DNA from: Lachnospiraceae bacterium
GTDB taxonomy: Bacteria > Bacillota > Clostridia > Lachnospirales > Lachnospiraceae
DNA: 45,502 bases
NCBI GenBank assembly: GCA_910575475.1
Contig: CAJTGD010000044.1
Span: 1 to 45,502 of the forward strand
Direction: 5' to 3'
Made by a program: the position numbers and the translations under genes. Numbering within the stretch: position 1 is the first letter of the stretch; the number at the start of each line of letters is the position of its first letter. Below are positions 42,775-45,502 of this stretch, piece by piece. The notes under the pieces are model-generated. The model was not told the origin of the DNA. It saw only the letters and a list, made by a program, of their open reading frames with translations, and searched no databases.

Positions 42775-42803
42775 TTTATAAGTAATACGAACGAGCCTGG
42801 CAA
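42775..42803 (-). promoter_or_regulatory. Promoter of the secreted-protein/sigma/anti-sigma locus
   Basis: On the minus strand TTGCCA (42803-42798), 17 bases and TATAAA (42780-42775), about 30 bases before the start codon. It is a housekeeping-type promoter, not an obvious ECF one. Confidence 0.68.
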
Positions 42804-42985
42804 ATCCTTTCATAAAAAAAGAAAAAATAATTCACAAGCAGGCTGCCGATTCGGCATCTCACCTGCATTGCGATTCATTGCATACAAGGAGTCCGTCAAA
42901 CCACACCCGCACCGTTAGAAAAATGTTCTGTACCGCATCAGCTGATGTTCCATCACTGCCCGAAGCCTTGCGTGTTTTATTTTTT

Positions 42986-43210
42986 TTATTTCCTGAAATA
43001 TGGCTTCATAATCCAGCCGGATCCCCGTTCCATGCACCGTCCCTCCAGGAAACGGTATACCCGCTCCGGTGTCACCTCCCCGCCGTAAAAAGGATTTTCC
43101 GGAAATGTATTTTTATACTTTACGATCCGTACCTTTCTCCGCTGATCATAAAGCTCCACATCCGCCATCACGTCCTCTTTCCACAGGACTGTAAACTTAT
43201 AATCGTCCAT
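42986..43210 (-). CDS. Small hypothetical protein
   Basis: This 74-residue, beta-rich, charged protein begins MDDYKFTVLWKEDVMADVEL and ends RGSGWIMKPYFRK. ATG 43210 is preceded by CGGAGGCG at good distance; a longer frame to 43243 has no site. The composition looks like a genuine cytoplasmic protein. No family is recognised and no operon partner is obvious. Confidence 0.6.
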   Translation of the reverse strand: MDDYKFTVLWKEDVMADVELYDQRRKVRIVKYKNTFPENPFYGGEVTPERVYRFLEGRCMERGSGWIMKPYFRK

Positions 43211-43693
43211 CTTCGCCTCCGTTTTCCGCATGAAGCATTTCACAACGAGATCCTTAGTTCCTGTTCACCGATATATTCCGAAGCCGCCTCGTTGGTTCCT
43301 GTTCCTATCATAACAGAAAAAGACGGTTTCATCAATCCTGCGATTCATGAAACAGCTCTGACGCTTAAATTTATGCTTACTTTCTTAGAGCACATCGGAT
43401 TCCATTTTTTTCATATCCTATGATCCGTACCATCCGATTTAAGCCATAAAATCCCTGTACTCTGTTTCCGTACCTTTTTTCTTTATCGTCTACCTGAATC
43501 CGTGAAATTGGTTGTTTTATGAAGCCAATCCTAAATCTGATTGGCTTACTCTTGATAAATTGTCCTTCAAAGACAGTATTTTAATGAATGATGATTGATT
43601 TTGGCTCTAAATGACAGTTAGGAATACTGGAAAACCTTAAAAAATGGCATACTTTCCCCTTGGTTTTTCATATGGTTACCTGGTAGGACGATT
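43211..43693. other. Gene-poor stretch beside the IS1380-type remnant
   Basis: About 480 AT-rich bases hold a near-direct repeat of GTTCCTGTTC (43257-43305) but no supported ORF, RNA gene or clear promoter. The right part presumably contains the end of the insertion sequence, but I could not define its inverted repeats. Confidence 0.4.
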
Positions 43694-44629
43694 TTACAAT
43701 TGGAAATCTGCGAAAGCTGTATATACCTCCGCAAAAGCATGCCGCCATATATTACTTCGGCCAAGACCTATCAACAACTGACGGGCATGCTCTGTAACGT
43801 GGCTTGCCATCATGATCATGTTTCCGATTACCGTGCGCAGCCTCCTGCGTCTGACTTTATGTTTTGTCTCGGTTCCCTTCCTGCCGATGCTTTCCTGTCC
43901 GATCATTCGCAGGATGTTATAGGCCAGGATTGTCAGTTCCAGTACCAGTTCGTTGGTCTCAAATTTGCCGGATGGCAGCCGCTCCACATCCATATCCGTC
44001 TTGATCTCGCTGTGGAACTGTTCACATTCGCCGTGGGCATGATACAGGCCGATGACTTCGCGGTCCGTCATCCCAAGGTTTGTCCACCAGGTATTGACCT
44101 CTGTGTCGCCTTCCAAAAGGAATTGCCCATATTTATCAATGGTACGGTTTATGATCTCATAACCGGTACGCAGGGTGATGTTTTTTTCCTCACCATCCTC
44201 TGGTTTATACGAAACCGGTTTCCAGTCACTTCCAATATAAACGGTCTTTCCATCCCGGGGAGTTTCCACATCCTTACTGTGTTCCTGAGCCATCTTCAGC
44301 CAGTCCTCTTTGCTTTCCTTGCGGAGGTTGCGCTTTATGATGAAATGACAGCCCGCTTCCACCAGGATACCGATATTCTCTGCGGTATCGTTTCCTGAAT
44401 CCAGGCGGACCAGAAGCGGCTCATAAGCAGGTTTTCCCATCGTGAGGAGCCCGATATAAGTGAGCAGGACATCGCCGTTCTTGATTTGGTGCTGTGAACG
44501 GTTTGGGGTTACATCCATACGGTTGCAGCGCTTTACAAAGTCGCATTTGCCGAGAATAGCACCGACAACTGCAAGGCCACTGGCTGGGATGATCCGCTCA
44601 TTGGTAAACTCAATTTTTATCTTTTTCAT
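43694..44629 (-). pseudogene. IS1380-family transposase with an internal deletion
   Basis: The frame of about 311 residues has the family N-terminus (MKKIKIEFTNERIIPASGLA, then VKRCNRMDVTPNRSQHQIKN and DVLLTYIGLLTMGKPAYE) joined directly to PLLVRLDSGNDTAENIGILV and the normal C-terminal half (GCHFIIKRNLRKES, GLYHAHGECEQFHSEIKTDM). Intact members are about 430-450 residues; the missing 110-130 residues between PAYE and PLLV contain the first catalytic Asp region. The deletion is in frame, so a shortened protein could be made but should be inactive. ATG 44629 is the natural start. Confidence 0.82.
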
Positions 44630-44779
44630 GATGACTGCCTCCATAGTTTTCTTATGGAGTATTGTATCAGAAAACATCACCAAATGGGTGATATTATTTC
44701 ATCTTAAAAAAATATCGGAAGGCCGCATAAACACAGCGATTATAGCATGGAATAATAATTAAACTTCACGGATTAAGGT

Positions 44780-45187
44780 TTATTTCAACATACCATATAT
44801 ACATTCCAGCAAAATGAAAGACAGAATGATATTGATTGGCCTGTAATACTTTTGATAAGCCCTCTGGATAAGCAGACCTACCCCAATCCATGTTGTTGTA
44901 GCAATGGTTCCTATCGTTGCAATTACAAGTTCAAAAAGAAAAAGTACGCCAAATGAAGTACTAAAATCTGTAATGTACCCGGTCAGAGCCGTAATGCCAA
45001 ACAAATATATCTTCACGTTTACAAATTGCAAGAAAAATCCTTTTGTAAAAGAAGCAGATTTTTCCACACAATTTTCTTCCGGTCTACTGACTGCAATATG
45101 AAATGCAAGCCACAAAATATAGGCGGCCCCTATGTATTTCATAACCAATGTTAACAACTTAAATATTATTCTTCCTACTAACCACAA
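44780..45187 (-). pseudogene. LysE-family exporter, 5'-truncated
   Basis: This 135-residue frame encodes the C-terminal two thirds of a LysE/RhtB-type amino-acid exporter: VMKYIGAAYILWLAFHIAVS (end of the third helix), SFTKGFFLQFVNVKIYLFGI (the conserved loop where intact genes have NPK-like residues), then hydrophobic helices to the end. The first 60-70 residues, including the PGPN-type motif of helix 1, are missing. Upstream sequence is unrelated, and the ATG at 45187 has no ribosome site. It is a relic, probably cut during the rearrangements that brought the adjacent element. Confidence 0.7.
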
Positions 45188-45238
45188 TATCTTGTGTTTT
45201 TGATTTTTAATCGCAGATAAATATATTCCATCTTTTTA

Positions 45239-45269
45239 GTGGTATGGCATATTTTCCATACCGCTTTTT
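45239..45269 (+). terminator. Orphan plus-strand terminator
   Basis: GTGGTATGG (45239-45247) pairs with CCATACCGC (45256-45264), followed by TTTTT. No plus-strand gene precedes it, so it is probably left over from a deleted gene. Confidence 0.75.
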
Positions 45270-45420
45270 CTTTTCCTCAACGTAGGGTTCCATATCTTTT
45301 CTTGCTTAATATTGCACAAATATATTGCCATGTTTTTGGTAATATTTACCTATTGACAAATCGCGAAAATTTTGCGGCGAAGCTCCTTGATTATACACTT
45401 TTTGAGAGGAGATTCTTCTT

Positions 45421-45502
45421 ATGAAATTAATGGAAATTGTCGCGTCTATCATCTGCAATACCCTTTCGGATCCTCAAGTACTTGAAAGGGCTCGTCTCAG
45501 AA
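45421..45502 (+). CDS. Start of a gene leaving the right edge
   Basis: AGAGGAG lies at good distance before an ATG, and the frame is open for 27 codons to the window end (MKLMEIVASIICNTLSDPQV, then LERARLR). The short visible part does not identify a family. No convincing promoter is seen in the AT-rich 150 bases upstream. Confidence 0.5.
   Translation, partial: MKLMEIVASIICNTLSDPQVLERARLR

Overview
The window looks like chromosomal DNA of a gut-type Firmicute of class Clostridia, most likely Lachnospiraceae. The inference rests on strong AGGAGG-type ribosome sites, sigma-A promoters with 17-bp spacers, an ABC-fed RpiR-controlled sugar operon, a GH36 alpha-galactosidase, an FlxA-like protein, an RsgI/ECF pair and BspA-type leucine-rich repeats. 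Species cannot be named from the sequence alone. GC-richer core genes alternate with AT-richer accessory blocks. Layout, left to right: (1) 1-5.3 kb, minus strand: the first three genes of a type 1 BREX phage-defence operon (brxA, brxB, brxC). The rest would lie beyond the left edge. (2) 5.4-8.5 kb: a GNAT acetyltransferase, a small P-loop kinase-like protein, and an MFS exporter behind a roughly 360-nt structured leader that encodes a 15-residue leader peptide. (3) 8.5-18.8 kb: a compact minus-strand catabolic operon (cyclase-family hydrolase, sugar-binding lipoprotein, ABC ATPase, permease, SIS isomerase, zinc alcohol dehydrogenase, SAF-domain dehydrogenase, FGGY kinase) with a divergent RpiR regulator and ATGAAAT/ATTTCAT operator-like palindromes between them. 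Its substrate is unknown. (4) 19.0-27.0 kb: a decayed defence and mobile-element island. It holds a truncated XRE regulator, a 5'-truncated ATP-binding/winged-helix gene, the N-terminus of a BREX pglZ fused at a sharp breakpoint to a headless AAA-ATPase, an IS1634-type insertion sequence that cuts the ATPase short, and a restriction-modification operon. In that operon the small helix-turn-helix gene has a nonsense codon, the cytosine methyltransferase and the putative endonuclease each have a frameshift, and only vsr is open. A broken DUF6076-like gene follows. (5) 27.0-30.6 kb: two XRE regulators (one with a membrane domain), an FlxA-like protein, a 104-bp perfect-looking palindrome, and a surface protein with about nine 45-bp tandem repeats. 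(6) 30.9-34.6 kb: alpha-galactosidase, a VanZ-like protein and a toxin-antitoxin remnant. (7) 34.6-40.4 kb: a four-gene minus-strand redox operon (two distantly similar polytopic membrane proteins flanking a phytoene-desaturase/retinol-saturase-like flavoprotein and an FAD/2Fe-2S ferredoxin reductase). It is divergent from a FadR-type GntR regulator, and two identical 11-bp operators TGGTCTGACCA sit at the two opposed promoters. This is the best candidate for an undescribed metabolic system. (8) 40.4-43.2 kb: a secreted His/Gly/Cys-rich coiled-coil protein, an ECF sigma factor and an RsgI-like anti-sigma factor that also ends in a His-rich tail, pointing to an envelope or metal-responsive circuit. 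(9) 43.7-45.5 kb: an internally deleted IS1380-type transposase, a 5'-truncated LysE-family transporter, an orphan terminator and the first 27 codons of a gene leaving the right edge.
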